This document shows, in pieces, positions 38,362 through 47,784 of a DNA stretch of 64,000 bases (its first letter is position 1; each line of letters opens with the position of its first letter). Source of the DNA: CAVYGM01 sp963768025 (lineage in GTDB: Bacteria > Bacteroidota > Bacteroidia > Cytophagales > Spirosomataceae). The stretch is taken from contig CAVYGM010000004.1 of NCBI GenBank assembly GCA_963768025.1, positions 62,001 through 126,000 of the forward strand, written 5' to 3'. Position numbers and translations under genes: made by a program. A model generated the notes under the pieces. It was not told the origin of the DNA. It made no database searches and saw only the letters and a program-made list of their open reading frames with translations.

Positions 38362-38402
38362 ATATAGCCAACTGTTGTCAATTCGACAACAGTTGGCTAT
38401 AT
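38362..38402. promoter_or_regulatory. Large perfect palindrome, probable HigBA operator
   Basis: Perfect 18-bp arms (ATATAGCCAACTGTTGTC and its complement) flank a 5-nt loop. The right arm runs into a TATATTTG -7 box, and no U-tract follows, so it looks more like an operator than a terminator. HigA-type antitoxins usually bind palindromes over their own promoter. Confidence 0.75.
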
Positions 38403-38405
38403 TTG
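38398..38405 (+). promoter_or_regulatory. -7 box of the higBA promoter
   Basis: TATATTTG is an exact match to the Bacteroidota -7 consensus TAnnTTTG. It lies 23 bp before the higB start codon, so the leader is short. A TGTTG about 20 bp upstream could serve as the -33 element. Confidence 0.65.
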
Positions 38406-38427
38406 TAAATACAATAGGCCAAATGTC

Positions 38428-38721
38428 ATGCATGTAATCAGCTTCAAGACTCTTCGCGAATTCTATGAAAAACATGCCGCCGCCAAACCGTACCTGACTT
38501 CCTGGTTCAAAACAGTCAAAAAAGCCGAATGGAACAACATTGGTGATGTTCGAAAAGACTATCCCTCAGCGGAGATGGTGGTTGATGGGAAAGTGGTATT
38601 CAATATTAAAGCCAACGATTACCGACTGGTAGCTCTGGTTGGATTCAGAACGAAAAAAGTATTCATACTTTGGATAGGCACCCATGCTGATTATGATAAA
38701 ATTAGGATTAAGGATTTGTAA
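38428..38721 (+). CDS. higB: HigB-type mRNA interferase toxin
   Basis: The 97-residue protein belongs to the HigB toxin family (RelE superfamily): LREFYEKHAAAKPYLTSWFKTV, then WNNIGDVRKDYPSAEMV, VVFNIKANDYRLVALV and VFILWIGTHADYDKI. Such toxins cleave mRNA on the ribosome. Toxin before antitoxin is the normal order for higBA. The pair sits behind an obvious operator/promoter. All family segments are present and the frame is intact. Confidence 0.93.
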   Translation: MHVISFKTLREFYEKHAAAKPYLTSWFKTVKKAEWNNIGDVRKDYPSAEMVVDGKVVFNIKANDYRLVALVGFRTKKVFILWIGTHADYDKIRIKDL

Positions 38722-38746
38722 ACGAACACTTTAAACTCAGTCAATC

Positions 38747-39127
38747 ATGAATATCACCTTACTACATACAGACGCTGATTACCAGGTAGCTCTCCGGCGC
38801 ATTCGGGAGTTGTGGGAGGCGAACGCCAATACCCCGGAGGCCGATGAACTTGAAATCCTGTCCATGCTGGTTTCAAAGTATGAGGAAGAGCATTACCCTA
38901 TTGAAGAGCCTGACCCCATTGACTACATCAAGATACGGATGGAAGAACTGGGCCTGATCCAGGAGGATTTGGTCCCTTTCATGGGCAACAAGGGGAACGT
39001 GTCCAAAGTCCTGAACCGAAAGCGCGCGCTTTCCATTGACATGATCCGCAAGCTGCACCGGGGTCTGCGCTTTCCGCTAGAGGTACTTATTTCGGAACCT
39101 GCCCTTTCCTCGTCTACCAGCCATTGA
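38747..39127 (+). CDS. higA: HigA-type antitoxin
   Basis: The 126-residue protein has an acidic N-terminal half (EANANTPEADELEILSMLV) and a C-terminal helix-turn-helix of the Cro/CI type (about 62-115: YIKIRMEELGLIQEDLVPF, NVSKVLNRKRALSIDMI). It should neutralise HigB and repress the operon by binding the upstream palindrome. It starts 25 bp after higB. Confidence 0.93.
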   Translation: MNITLLHTDADYQVALRRIRELWEANANTPEADELEILSMLVSKYEEEHYPIEEPDPIDYIKIRMEELGLIQEDLVPFMGNKGNVSKVLNRKRALSIDMIRKLHRGLRFPLEVLISEPALSSSTSH

Positions 39128-39167
39128 GCCTCTCTTTCCTAAACGTCCGAAATAAGATAATCTTCCC

Positions 39168-39713
39168 ATGCCCCCCTACCATTACCCCGAAGGCCTTGAA
39201 ACCGAACGCCTCGTCGCCCGCCACCTCACCGAGGCCGACGTACCTACATGGGCCGTATTTTTTGAAGATCCCGAATCCATCGAGTTCTTCCCGATGTACC
39301 ACAACCGGCCTTCTGAGGAATGCGCCAACGAATGGATCGAGAGTCAACGTACCCGCTACGCAAAACAGGAATACGGCATGCAAGCCCTGCTGGATAAAAA
39401 GACTGGTGCGCTGGTGGGACAATGTGGCCTGATCGCCAAGGAAATTGATGGCATTCCCGAACTGGAAGTAGGGTACAGCATCCTGAAAAAATACTGGGGG
39501 CGGGGCTACGCCGCCGAAGCCGCCCGGCTATTCATTGATTATGCCTTCCAAAACAACCTGGTCGAGTCGGTCATTTCGACCATTTCTCCGGGTAACGTGA
39601 AATCCATTCGGGTAGCGGAGAAAAACGGGCTGGTATTCGAAAAAATTTCTCCCTGGCGGGGCATGGAGCTTTGCGTGTACCGGTTGCAAAAAGCGGACTG
39701 GAAAAGACAGTAG
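39168..39713 (+). CDS. GNAT-family N-acetyltransferase (RimJ/RimL-like)
   Basis: The 181-residue protein has the Acetyltransf_3 fold: LETERLVARHLTEADVP (about 9-25), GALVGQCGLIA (about 84-94), and the acetyl-CoA motif A ILKKYWGRGYAAEAA (about 106-120). NVKSIRVAEKNGLVFE follows at the C-terminus. It probably acetylates protein N-termini or small amines; the substrate is unknown. It follows higA by 40 bp in the same direction. Confidence 0.92.
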   Translation: MPPYHYPEGLETERLVARHLTEADVPTWAVFFEDPESIEFFPMYHNRPSEECANEWIESQRTRYAKQEYGMQALLDKKTGALVGQCGLIAKEIDGIPELEVGYSILKKYWGRGYAAEAARLFIDYAFQNNLVESVISTISPGNVKSIRVAEKNGLVFEKISPWRGMELCVYRLQKADWKRQ

Positions 39714-39814
39714 CTATGGCGCAATCTGAGCGAAAGTATGTTTATGAAGAAGAAAATATCCGGCTTGCGGCCCCGCTTGCCTTGGGTAGATTTCTACCAG
39801 GTTTAGGTTTATTT

Positions 39815-40332
39815 CTATTGCTCCATTAGGTGCCACCCGGAAAACGGCTTTACGGTGGCGCAGTTTGGTCCGCCATCGCGTCCGATTCCTTCCACGCGGG
39901 TACCTGGCACTACCTTTGGACTGGAAACCAGCTGATTGATAAAGTCCCAGGTTATTCCTGACAAAGGAATTTTTAGCCTTCGACTCCACTGAGTATCCGT
40001 CTGACCAGCGCAGGTACCGATATTATTCCTGACAAAGGAATTTTTAGCCTTCGACTCCACGGGGTATCCATCTGACCGGCGCAGGTACCGATATCAATAT
40101 AAATGAATTTATTGGGTGCTGCACCCTGCACAAATGGGCCCGATAGTTTTGGCAAAGGATCTTTCTGCTCGTCTCCCTTGACACTAATCGGGCATTCAAA
40201 AATAAGCTCATCAGAAGCACACTTTTGCTTTTGAATCGTCTCATACCTGCTGCCTGAACCTTTCTGCAAACCAAAAACTACCCCTTTGGTTGGTTTTGAA
40301 AGAATAATTCGAAAAGTTAATTCCTGTTCCAT
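39815..40332 (-). pseudogene. DUF5990 gene broken by a 71-bp tandem duplication
   Basis: The frame from ATG at 40332 starts MEQELTFRIILSKPTKGV and continues LQKGSGSRYETIQKQK and PFVQGAAPN to IDIGTCAGQMDTPWSRRLK, all typical of DUF5990. It then goes out of frame because a 71-bp unit is duplicated. The second copy (GTCAGQTDTQWSRRLK) continues as DUF5990 to DGGPNCATVKPFSGWHLMEQ at 39815. Removing one unit would give a normal protein of about 148 residues. The family function is unknown. Confidence 0.85.
39952..40093. repeat. 71-bp direct tandem duplication inside the DUF5990 gene
   Basis: Units 39952-40022 and 40023-40093 are identical except for about four substitutions. The 71-bp period is not a multiple of three, so it shifts the frame. 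Confidence 0.9.
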
Positions 40333-40346
40333 GCTTCTGAGCACCG

Positions 40347-41627
40347 CTATTTTTTAACCTGAGCAGACATCCATTCCATTAGCGTAACTGGTTTGCCATT
40401 GAGCAAAACCTCCGAACCATCCAGCTCGGTATGGGCCTGATTGGCGTGCGAATAGATCCAGGACCAATGCCCATTGAAATGATAATTTTCGCCGCCAAAA
40501 AAACCTGATAAGTCCGTGACATGGTCATAGAAGCTGAAATGTACATTTTTTGCCCCCGCTTTTTTAAGTCTTTCGTACACCGGCACAACAGTTGTCACAG
40601 GGTCGGTGGTTTTATCATCTTTTGACTGAATAAACCAGATAGGAACATTTTTGATACTATTGATCTGCGCATCCGATAGATACTGCGACTGATACGCCAA
40701 AGCACTGATGTACCCCGCCGCAAAATACGATGGCTCTTTCAAAATCAGCTTCAAAGCCATATATCCTCCATTCGAACAGCCCCCTACATACACTCTGTTT
40801 TTATCAATGGTTGGATGGGTATTCACAAAATCCTTGATAAACGCCATGAGCCCTACGTTGTAAACATCCTCGCCGTTTCCGGATTGCATCACACCATTTT
40901 TGTCGTGCATCCAGGCGCCGGGGCATTGCGGTACCAGCACATGGGCACCTCCGAAGTATTTCTGAATATCGTTGGAGGCATAGTTGAACGCTTTGTTTCC
41001 CATCAGGGCAATACTTGGGTCGGTGCCGCCTTCACCACCTCCATGTAGCCAAATGATGAGCGGAGTTCTGGCCTTTGTTTCAGGCGAAAAATAGGCGTAG
41101 GAAAACTTCTTGCCGGGCTCGTACTCATACTTGCCCGTCAGATCAAACGCATCGGCCAGCGGTCTGATCCTGTTCTTCTCTTTGTTCCAAACCTGATTCG
41201 TTTTTGTATTGGTGACCGTTACTTTATAATCCACCCATTGGTTGCCCCGGCAGTCGGGTTTTTGGGAATATTGTAAGGCCGAGCCGATCGGGGCGTTGGG
41301 AGCTACGTCTAAAACCAGAGTTGCATAAGGGCCTACTTCCAGTCTATTGCCTTTGTCGTCCGAAATGTAGGAAAACACTATCGTGCGAGTGCCTTTGGCA
41401 GACGTGGCCGGCACCACGGCACAGGGATGGCTTCTTTCGGCCATGACGGCATAGTCTCCCATCTCCACCGTTTTGGCAGGGGCATCCAGGGGCACAATCA
41501 CTTTGGTAACCATGGGGCCCCAGTCAAAGCCTTCTACCACCAGCGTATAGGCAGGGTTTGAGTCAGCAGCATAGGCCACAGCGCCCATGCACCACCCTAG
41601 GAAAAATAGCAACATCAATCGTTTCAT
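40347..41627 (-). CDS. Secreted esterase with EstA-like N-terminal Ig domain
   Basis: The 426-residue protein has a signal peptide (to AVAYA, about 20). An Ig-like N-terminal domain (about 25-165) resembles the one in EstA-type esterases. An alpha/beta-hydrolase domain follows with oxyanion segment LIIWLHGGGEGG (about 190-201), nucleophile Ser in YVGGCSNGGYMA (about 285) and the C-terminal His probably in FNGHWSW. It is related to PHB-depolymerase-like/prolyl-oligopeptidase-like esterases. It probably cleaves ester bonds in extracellular polymers. It has a single intact frame. Confidence 0.82.
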   Translation of the reverse strand: MKRLMLLFFLGWCMGAVAYAADSNPAYTLVVEGFDWGPMVTKVIVPLDAPAKTVEMGDYAVMAERSHPCAVVPATSAKGTRTIVFSYISDDKGNRLEVGPYATLVLDVAPNAPIGSALQYSQKPDCRGNQWVDYKVTVTNTKTNQVWNKEKNRIRPLADAFDLTGKYEYEPGKKFSYAYFSPETKARTPLIIWLHGGGEGGTDPSIALMGNKAFNYASNDIQKYFGGAHVLVPQCPGAWMHDKNGVMQSGNGEDVYNVGLMAFIKDFVNTHPTIDKNRVYVGGCSNGGYMALKLILKEPSYFAAGYISALAYQSQYLSDAQINSIKNVPIWFIQSKDDKTTDPVTTVVPVYERLKKAGAKNVHFSFYDHVTDLSGFFGGENYHFNGHWSWIYSHANQAHTELDGSEVLLNGKPVTLMEWMSAQVKK

Positions 41628-41971
41628 GATTTTATAGAATGAGTAGTTTTTGGAGAAGGGTATAGGTTTTGGTTTTATTCTTCATTTGGTATTAAAAAGA
41701 GGTGGGTGGGTTTCTATACCTATCGGAGTTTGTTTAGTGTGGTTTGGAAATTTGGAATGGATTATAAGTAGTTGGTTAGTAGGCATAGTTGTTGTGAGGG
41801 TGTTCTCAATGGGAACACTGCGCATACTTTATGAAAAACCGTGTGCAATGGGCGGTCTTTTATCTTTCGTACCCAGGATTACAAATTACTCTCAATTTCT
41901 CGATTGCAGAGGACTGCGAAGAATAGGAGGATTTGCGTAAGTACCGAGCCCCTCAGCAAATTTACGGATCT
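41628..41971. other. Intergenic region without a supported gene
   Basis: A TTG-initiated frame at 41650-41940 is hydrophobic in part but has no family likeness or start signal. It is not annotated. The region should contain the esterase promoter. Confidence 0.5.
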
Positions 41972-42694
41972 TCAGGAAATGTGCAGGATCCGTTCCACTT
42001 CTTTTTGATACAATCGGCCGATGGGTAACTCCCGCCCGGCTACCTCTACATGGCGGGGCGTGTAAGTGATGACCTGAGACGTAGCGGCAATAAACGACCG
42101 ATGAACCCTTACAAACTGGTCAGCAGGCAACATGGCTTCGACGGCACTGATGGTTTGTTTGACAACCAACGGCTTACTGCTTGTTGTTATAATTTGAATA
42201 TAGTCTTTCAGACTTTCGATATATAGGATGTCGCTGGTAAGTACCTTCACTAATTTGCGGTCAGCCCGAAAAAAGAGGAAGCCTGCTTCCCGATGCTGTG
42301 AGGAATCGTTGTCTGGAATCGGTAAAGTGAGTGAACTCTTTGTTATTTTCAGGACTTTGCCGACGGCTCGCAAAAACCGGTCGAATGGAATAGGTTTAAG
42401 CAGATAATCCACCACGTCTAACTCATAGCCATCCAGGGCATACTCACGGTAGGCAGAAGTGATGATAACCGGGGGCGGATTCCGTAATGTCCGCAGAAAA
42501 TCAGTACCTAGCAATTTTGGCATCGTAATGTCCAGAAACATCAGGTCAATGGGTTGTTGTTGAAGTATCTGAAACGCTTTCAAAGCATTTTCGCAGCGAG
42601 CAGCTACGGCAAGCCCCTCCACCGATTCGATGTAGAGTTCCAACACATCTAAAGCTGGCGGCTCGTCGTCAACGATAAGGCAGCGTAGGTTCAT
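41972..42694 (-). CDS. LytTR-family response regulator
   Basis: The 240-residue protein has a receiver domain with DDE (residues 9-11), the phospho-acceptor in LMFLDITMPK (Asp at about 55), Ser/Thr in IITSAY and Lys in YLLKP. The C-terminal LytTR DNA-binding domain (about 140-238) includes ILYIESLKDYIQI and FVRVHRSFI. ATG at 42694 fits the receiver start; an ATG 42 bp upstream is possible. Two LytS-type kinase genes follow upstream on the same strand, so it is probably their partner. Confidence 0.93.
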   Translation of the reverse strand: MNLRCLIVDDEPPALDVLELYIESVEGLAVAARCENALKAFQILQQQPIDLMFLDITMPKLLGTDFLRTLRNPPPVIITSAYREYALDGYELDVVDYLLKPIPFDRFLRAVGKVLKITKSSLTLPIPDNDSSQHREAGFLFFRADRKLVKVLTSDILYIESLKDYIQIITTSSKPLVVKQTISAVEAMLPADQFVRVHRSFIAATSQVITYTPRHVEVAGRELPIGRLYQKEVERILHIS

Positions 42695-42799
42695 CGGGCT
42701 TAGGTTTAATACTGTTGTAGATACTCTCTCCGGCATACTTGACTCTCATCGTCAACCAGCGTCTGGCCTAATCTAAATACAGTCGGCCTGATTGGGTTC

Positions 42800-43936
42800 T
42801 CAGGCAATCGTGTCGGTAGTAGCCTCAACTACGGATGTTGGGCTATTTGGCGTGAATTCGATAGTTAAGGTAACAACTTTTATCCGATCTTCCTGCCAAA
42901 TTTTTAGTTGATGTTGACCAGGGTAGTGAAAAGTCAACTGTTTTTGCAGGCCGGCTAAGCTCAGCTCAACCTATCGCTTTCCTGTGGAGGCAGGTACGTG
43001 CATTCGCTTACTACCTTTAGGCTGACCTGCGTCTCACTTACAGCCAGATCAACACTCACCCAGTTTGGTACATCGCTCCGCCCAGCAACAGATTCTATGG
43101 ATAGCTGACGAAACGCATTTTCAACGATGGGAAAAAGGTCAAAGGGGCAATGGACTGATTCGTAGTAGAGCCACGAACTGATAGCGATACCTCTAATGTG
43201 GTAGGATGTAAGTGCTCTGTTGCAAAAAAATGTAGTGGTCTATCAGGCCAATTTCCCTGTCCAGGGGTACCCTGTCTGCCTGGCTCTCGTAGAGGATGTA
43301 TCGCAAAAAATGGGCGAGTTTCAGGATTACCTCCGGAGCTTGTTGGGATTGCTGCCGAATAAGGGGCTGTAGAGTGTCAAGTGTACTGAAAAGAAAAGCA
43401 GGATCAAGTTTTAGCTTAAGGAGATGGAGTTCGGTCTGTAGCTTTTCGCGGTCGAGCCGTTGGCTCTCAACTTGTTTTTGTTGCCATTGAAGAAAAAGCT
43501 TTATGCCAATAAATAACCCTGCTATGACATTGCTTATCCGGAAGGTTGTACCCGGAAATAAGGAGCCGAATAGCCAGGTGTCCAGTTGAAAGGGGGGGGC
43601 TTTACGGAGCCACTGCATAAGCGGGATTGTAAGACTATACGTCAGAAGATCATTTAGTATCCACATACCCAGGTTAAGGAGCAGTAATCCCGCGAAAAAA
43701 CCGACAAACTGCCCACGAAATATCAATGGTACAACCTGGTAAGTCAACAGATACGTATACACTACAATCGTAGGCAGCCTGCCCAAAAACAAATCAGCCA
43801 ATACGCCAGCCCGGTGAGAAAAAGAGCCGGAATTAGTAATATTTTCCAGTATAGAGGTTGATCCGGCCAGGAGGATAGCGCCCACCCAGAACAACAGGTG
43901 CCGTGTTAGTCGGTTGGTGGGCAGACTCGGAGTCAT
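42800..43936 (-). pseudogene. Degraded LytS-type sensor kinase
   Basis: The first frame (43936-43193) codes for about four membrane helices and a His_kinase-like start: LKLKLDPAFLFSTLDTL, where the family has P-H-F-L-F; the phospho-His is Ala. It stops at 43193. In other frames the rest of an HATPase domain can still be read: FDLFPIVENAFRQL with the N box, then a stop at about 42957, then GLQKQLTFHYPGQHQLKIW to a TGA at 42800. At least one frameshift and one stop have accumulated. It appears to be a decayed duplicate of the intact kinase gene 3 bp upstream. Confidence 0.8.
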
Positions 43937-43939
43937 AGC

Positions 43940-45073
43940 TTAGGAATCAGTCAGTGCAATAGCCGAAAGAAACTCGGAAGTTTTGGGTTCACTATCTAAG
44001 TAGAGGCTCAGTTCGACAACAAACACACTGTCATTTGCCGATATGGTTAATTCGTGAGCGTTTGGATAGAGTAACGCCAGTCGCTTCCTAACGTTTATCA
44101 ACCCAAGTCCCTGTCCCTCTCGGAGCGCATTGTCTGAGGGTTTGCTGCGGCTATTTTCTAACCTGAACAGGAGTAGTTTGTCGTTTACGCTCAACCCCAG
44201 AAAGAGGCTGGCGGAATCAATTTGTTTGGCTGCTCCATGCTTAAAGGCATTTTCAACGAACGGAATAAACAACAAGGGTGCAATAAACATGGTGTTAATT
44301 TTGTCACTCATCTGTATAGAAACCTTTAATCTTGGTCCGTAGCGTAATTTTTCAAGCTCAACATAGTTCTGAATAAACTCAATTTCTTTACTCAAAGGTA
44401 CCCGTGGTGTGCTACACTCGTAGATCATATAATGCAACAGGCTTGTTAATCTCAGGGCCATATCAGGAGCATGGGGCGAATTTTTTAAGGTTAATGAATA
44501 CAAATTGTTAAGCGTGTTGAATAGAAAATGAGGATGAATTTGCGCTTTCAGTACCTGTAGTTCTATCAGTAGTGTTTGGCGAAGCAATTGTTGATTGGCC
44601 TGATTACGCTGATACCAGTACCTGAATAACTTGACCCCGACAGCCCCCCCGGTAAATAGATGCATAAGAAGGAAGGCCCCAGGTGCAAAAAGCGAGTGGA
44701 AATTTGTAAACAAGTTGGGTTGCCCTGTTCGAAATGGAACCAAAATAAAGGCTCGGATTATATATAGTGTTATCAAGCCGCTACTAAAATAGATCAGATA
44801 ACGACGTACAAACAATCCATACTGCTTTACTAGCACAGGTGGTAAAACCCAATACAAACCCATATAGACAAACGTTACATGCCAAGGCAGAAAGATGAGC
44901 AAGGTATAGGCTAGTTGTGAAAAGACAGCGAGCGAGTGGGAACGAATGGCAGATAAGACGTAGGGGGTGCATAAACTAATGGTCATTGCTACATACACGA
45001 CCAGCCAGAACAGCAGATGCCGTTTTAGTTTCTGTCGGCTCTGAGGGTTTCCAATCAGCGCAAACGTCTTCAT
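43940..45073 (-). CDS. LytS-type sensor histidine kinase
   Basis: The 377-residue protein has four predicted membrane helices (about 20-155) and a short coiled linker. The His_kinase domain follows with the phospho-His in QIHPHFLFNTLNNLY (His at about 186). The HATPase domain has N box FVENAFKHGA (about 280) and G box GLGLINVRKRL (about 330). No extracellular domain is visible, so the signal is probably read in the membrane. It pairs with the LytTR regulator located two genes downstream. Confidence 0.93.
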   Translation of the reverse strand: MKTFALIGNPQSRQKLKRHLLFWLVVYVAMTISLCTPYVLSAIRSHSLAVFSQLAYTLLIFLPWHVTFVYMGLYWVLPPVLVKQYGLFVRRYLIYFSSGLITLYIIRAFILVPFRTGQPNLFTNFHSLFAPGAFLLMHLFTGGAVGVKLFRYWYQRNQANQQLLRQTLLIELQVLKAQIHPHFLFNTLNNLYSLTLKNSPHAPDMALRLTSLLHYMIYECSTPRVPLSKEIEFIQNYVELEKLRYGPRLKVSIQMSDKINTMFIAPLLFIPFVENAFKHGAAKQIDSASLFLGLSVNDKLLLFRLENSRSKPSDNALREGQGLGLINVRKRLALLYPNAHELTISANDSVFVVELSLYLDSEPKTSEFLSAIALTDS

Positions 45074-45310
45074 CTTCGGTAGTTAATTTGAACATATAAG
45101 GTAGCTAGGTTTTTTTAAATAATCTATTCATAGTCAGCTTTTTTAGGCAAACGGTAGGCTTCCGCCGACCAATACCGTTCGTCGTTGGTAGATGGTATTG
45201 GTCGCCATAAAAAAGTTATCTGCCACCAGTAGGTTCGGCTCTATCGAATAAGCCAGCAGGCCTCATTGGAAGGCAGTACTTTTGAGCTGAATCTAAAGAC
45301 ATATTATCCT
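45074..45310. other. Intergenic region upstream of the LytS kinase
   Basis: A divergent promoter region. A short inverted repeat around 45165-45215 (TACCGT/ACGGTA and GACCAATACC/GGTATTGGTC) can be read; it may be an operator for the sensor cluster. Confidence 0.4.
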
Positions 45311-45478
45311 ATGAGCCGATCATCACATTTCAAACACATTCTACGCCCTGAAAGCTGGTTGCTTCTTTATACGCTGCTGGCATCCTCCTGTATGGACGTA
45401 CTGACCAGCGATTGCTACCAGTACACGGTCAGGGAGTTAGCTGAGTTTGATGCAGGGAAGCTGCGTTTATACTTATGA
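45311..45478 (+). CDS. Possible small lipoprotein
   Basis: A 55-residue frame with a hydrophobic segment ending LLASSC followed by a short polar tail. It could be a lipoprotein of unknown role or a remnant. It lies 24 bp before the next exported protein in the same direction. Confidence 0.3.
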   Translation: MSRSSHFKHILRPESWLLLYTLLASSCMDVLTSDCYQYTVRELAEFDAGKLRLYL

Positions 45479-45502
45479 TTAACAACAAGCCTATCATTCA
45501 TT

Positions 45503-46240
45503 ATGAAAAGTCTAATCATCCTCCTTATTTTGGGGTTATTGGAGCACGTACATGCTCTGCAATTACCCTCCGCTACTGCTTCTATTACAGACATCGCCTA
45601 TAGTCTTAAAAAGGGCGGTTTGGAGCAGAATTCCGAAACTCATTTCAATCCCTCTTTTAACCAATTACCGGGCTGGTATGTCTCCACAAACCCGGCTACG
45701 ATCCAAACATCCATTCTGTTTTTAGATACTGATCAGAGGGTGATTTATGAAGAAAAACTCTCCGGGCATTACGTAGAGCTTACGGCACATAACCGCCGCA
45801 TTCTGGATCAAATGCTAACCCGGCTCACCAGCCATCAGCTAGTAATGGGTCGGCTAAAAACCAAGCCTTTTCCGTTAGCATGGCAGGGACTTCCCGGAAA
45901 CTCTTCTGAAGAAATACCCGCGAGTTTGCCGGCTGATAATTCAACTCCGAGTCCTACGGGAATCATGAGCCGGGTTTTAATCATGAATAAGGAACTATTA
46001 TTCATATGGTTAAAAGCTCTTGCACCTGAAAAGACAACATTATTGATAAGAGATAGCATGGGAGAAATCCTGAAGCTCCGCACAGTCAAGGTTGAGCAGT
46101 ATACGGACGCCTTTTCTCTTTTACACCTCAACAAAGGAAGTTACTTCGTAAGTCTATATGGCAAAACCTGGCGAAAAGAATACGTGGTAAACATATTACT
46201 TAATCAGGGGCATCGCCATGTGGAGCTTCTGCCCAGGTAA
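45503..46240 (+). CDS. Exported hypothetical protein
   Basis: The 245-residue protein has a signal peptide (MKSLIILLILGLLEHVHAL, cleavage near residue 19) and a soluble body without clear motifs. It has a Pro/Ser-rich linker (about 145-165) and beta-strand-like segments near the C-terminus (GSYFVSLYGKTWRKEYVV), which resemble a T9SS-type CTD in outline but lack firm motifs. No family is recognised. The neighbour downstream is convergent. Confidence 0.6.
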   Translation: MKSLIILLILGLLEHVHALQLPSATASITDIAYSLKKGGLEQNSETHFNPSFNQLPGWYVSTNPATIQTSILFLDTDQRVIYEEKLSGHYVELTAHNRRILDQMLTRLTSHQLVMGRLKTKPFPLAWQGLPGNSSEEIPASLPADNSTPSPTGIMSRVLIMNKELLFIWLKALAPEKTTLLIRDSMGEILKLRTVKVEQYTDAFSLLHLNKGSYFVSLYGKTWRKEYVVNILLNQGHRHVELLPR

Positions 46241-46364
46241 ATACTACGGAATGGCAGCTTGCCTCAGATCAGATCCTACTATCAAAATGTATTATTGTGC
46301 TGGAAATGAATTGCATTTCCTCTAAAAAAAAGCATATCACAACCGCTGCGGATTCCTTTTAAAA

Positions 46365-47591
46365 CTAATTGGGTTCATTGGCCTTTGGCTTCTTCCGCCA
46401 GCAGAAAAAACACCGCCGCTGTTCCAGCGCCAATAACCGCGTTTTTAGGAATTGGTTTTCCTGTTCTACCTGGTTGAGTCGTTGCGTGAGGGCATCAAGT
46501 TCGGGCTTGTAAAGAGGGCTTAGCACTACGTCACCACTGCCATCAACAGTCAGAAAACGGGTCGGGGTGCCCCCGGCAATTGCCTGTCCCGCCATTCGGG
46601 TGAGGCGCAGGCCACTGCTGTTTTCCGTTCGGGCTACCACTTCAAGCCGGGCCTGAGGGGTAGAGGTGCCTATACCTACATTGATCAAGTCGTTGCCAAG
46701 CACCAGGGCATTGTCGCTTTTTACGTTAGCATTGGCTCCCAGCGCGACGGCGTTGGTTAGCGCACCCGTGGCCTGAGCATTGTGACCCAGCAGAACCACC
46801 TCCTGGGCCGTAGCACCCAACCCCACCGAACCGGTTTCGGTACCCACAAACACATTGTTGCGGCCATCGGTCAATTGGCTACCAGCTTTGAAGCCGACAA
46901 AGACATTGTTTTCGGTCCGCCGAAGCCCCTGCCCAGCGTTGGATCCAACAAAGGTATTCTGGTTGCCCCGAGCAAATACCTCGTTAATACCGGTACCAGA
47001 GGCGGCCCCCAGGAAAGTATTGCCAAAACCGCCCCGGAAATTATTTCCACTCCTGAATCCCATGTAGGTAGCACTGCTACTGAGGCTATCTTCGTTAGCA
47101 ACTTCGTACCCTACATAGGTAACGCCCCTGCCCTTTACGGTCATAACCCTATTATTTACAGTAGCCCGGTAGCCAATAACCACGCTTTCCGTGCCCTCAT
47201 ACGTAAGGCCTGCTTCGCTGCCAATGAAAATATTGCCGCTGGCCTTATTTTTCCCTCCGGTACTTTGTCCGATCAGGATAACGTTGGAACCCTTATTGCC
47301 ATTACCGGCCATATTGCCCAATATCACTGAGCTATTCACTTTAAACATAGTAGAGCCTGCCGCCGGCCCAATGATCACGTTGTACTGGAGCGAGTCACTG
47401 GCAAATCCCAGCCGGTCACCGATGAGCACGTTGCTTTCGAGTTTTCGACCCAAGCTACTCATGACACCAATTTTGATGTTGGAGCGTCCCGGTACGGCTA
47501 GTAAGGGACTTTCGATGACCAGATTGGTGGGGGTTTGAGCAGTAGCATTAAGAGCTGCCAGAAGCCACAGCAGGAGTAAGCTTTTTTTCAT
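46365..47591 (-). CDS. Beta-roll repeat protein with C-terminal coiled coil (trimeric-fibre-like)
   Basis: The 408-residue secreted protein has a signal peptide (to ATAQ, residue 19). Many short repeats follow of the type NVxIGxxAGxxxxxG (for example GNIFIGSEAGLTYEG, NTFVGSNAGQG, NNVFVGFKAGSQ), as in the head domains of trimeric autotransporters and phage-like tail fibres. The segment VGIGTSTPQARLEV near residue 310 is common in Bacteroidota fibre proteins. A coiled coil (ALTQRLNQVEQENQFLKTRLL, two heptad stretches) and a cysteine/basic tail (RRCFFCWRKK) close the protein. It probably forms a surface fibre. Confidence 0.75.
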   Translation of the reverse strand: MKKSLLLLWLLAALNATAQTPTNLVIESPLLAVPGRSNIKIGVMSSLGRKLESNVLIGDRLGFASDSLQYNVIIGPAAGSTMFKVNSSVILGNMAGNGNKGSNVILIGQSTGGKNKASGNIFIGSEAGLTYEGTESVVIGYRATVNNRVMTVKGRGVTYVGYEVANEDSLSSSATYMGFRSGNNFRGGFGNTFLGAASGTGINEVFARGNQNTFVGSNAGQGLRRTENNVFVGFKAGSQLTDGRNNVFVGTETGSVGLGATAQEVVLLGHNAQATGALTNAVALGANANVKSDNALVLGNDLINVGIGTSTPQARLEVVARTENSSGLRLTRMAGQAIAGGTPTRFLTVDGSGDVVLSPLYKPELDALTQRLNQVEQENQFLKTRLLALEQRRCFFCWRKKPKANEPN

Positions 47592-47784
47592 AAGAATGTT
47601 GGGAGTAGGAAATAGATATAGAAGGGAGAAATGTAGACAAATCAGCTAATATTTTGCCCGAATTGTTAGCAACTGGTAAGAGTATTTTTAAGCATAATGC
47701 AAGTCATTGAGAAACTCAATATTTTTGACAAAAAAATGCGTATTAATCACCTATAATTCAATTTCCATCCTTTTCGCTTTTACC

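Noticed and set aside
41650..41940. 96-codon hydrophobic frame
   Set aside because: It starts with TTG, lacks family likeness and lies in a likely promoter region.
45835..46134. Antisense frame of 99 codons
   Set aside because: It is fully inside the exported protein gene on the other strand, which has a proper signal peptide.
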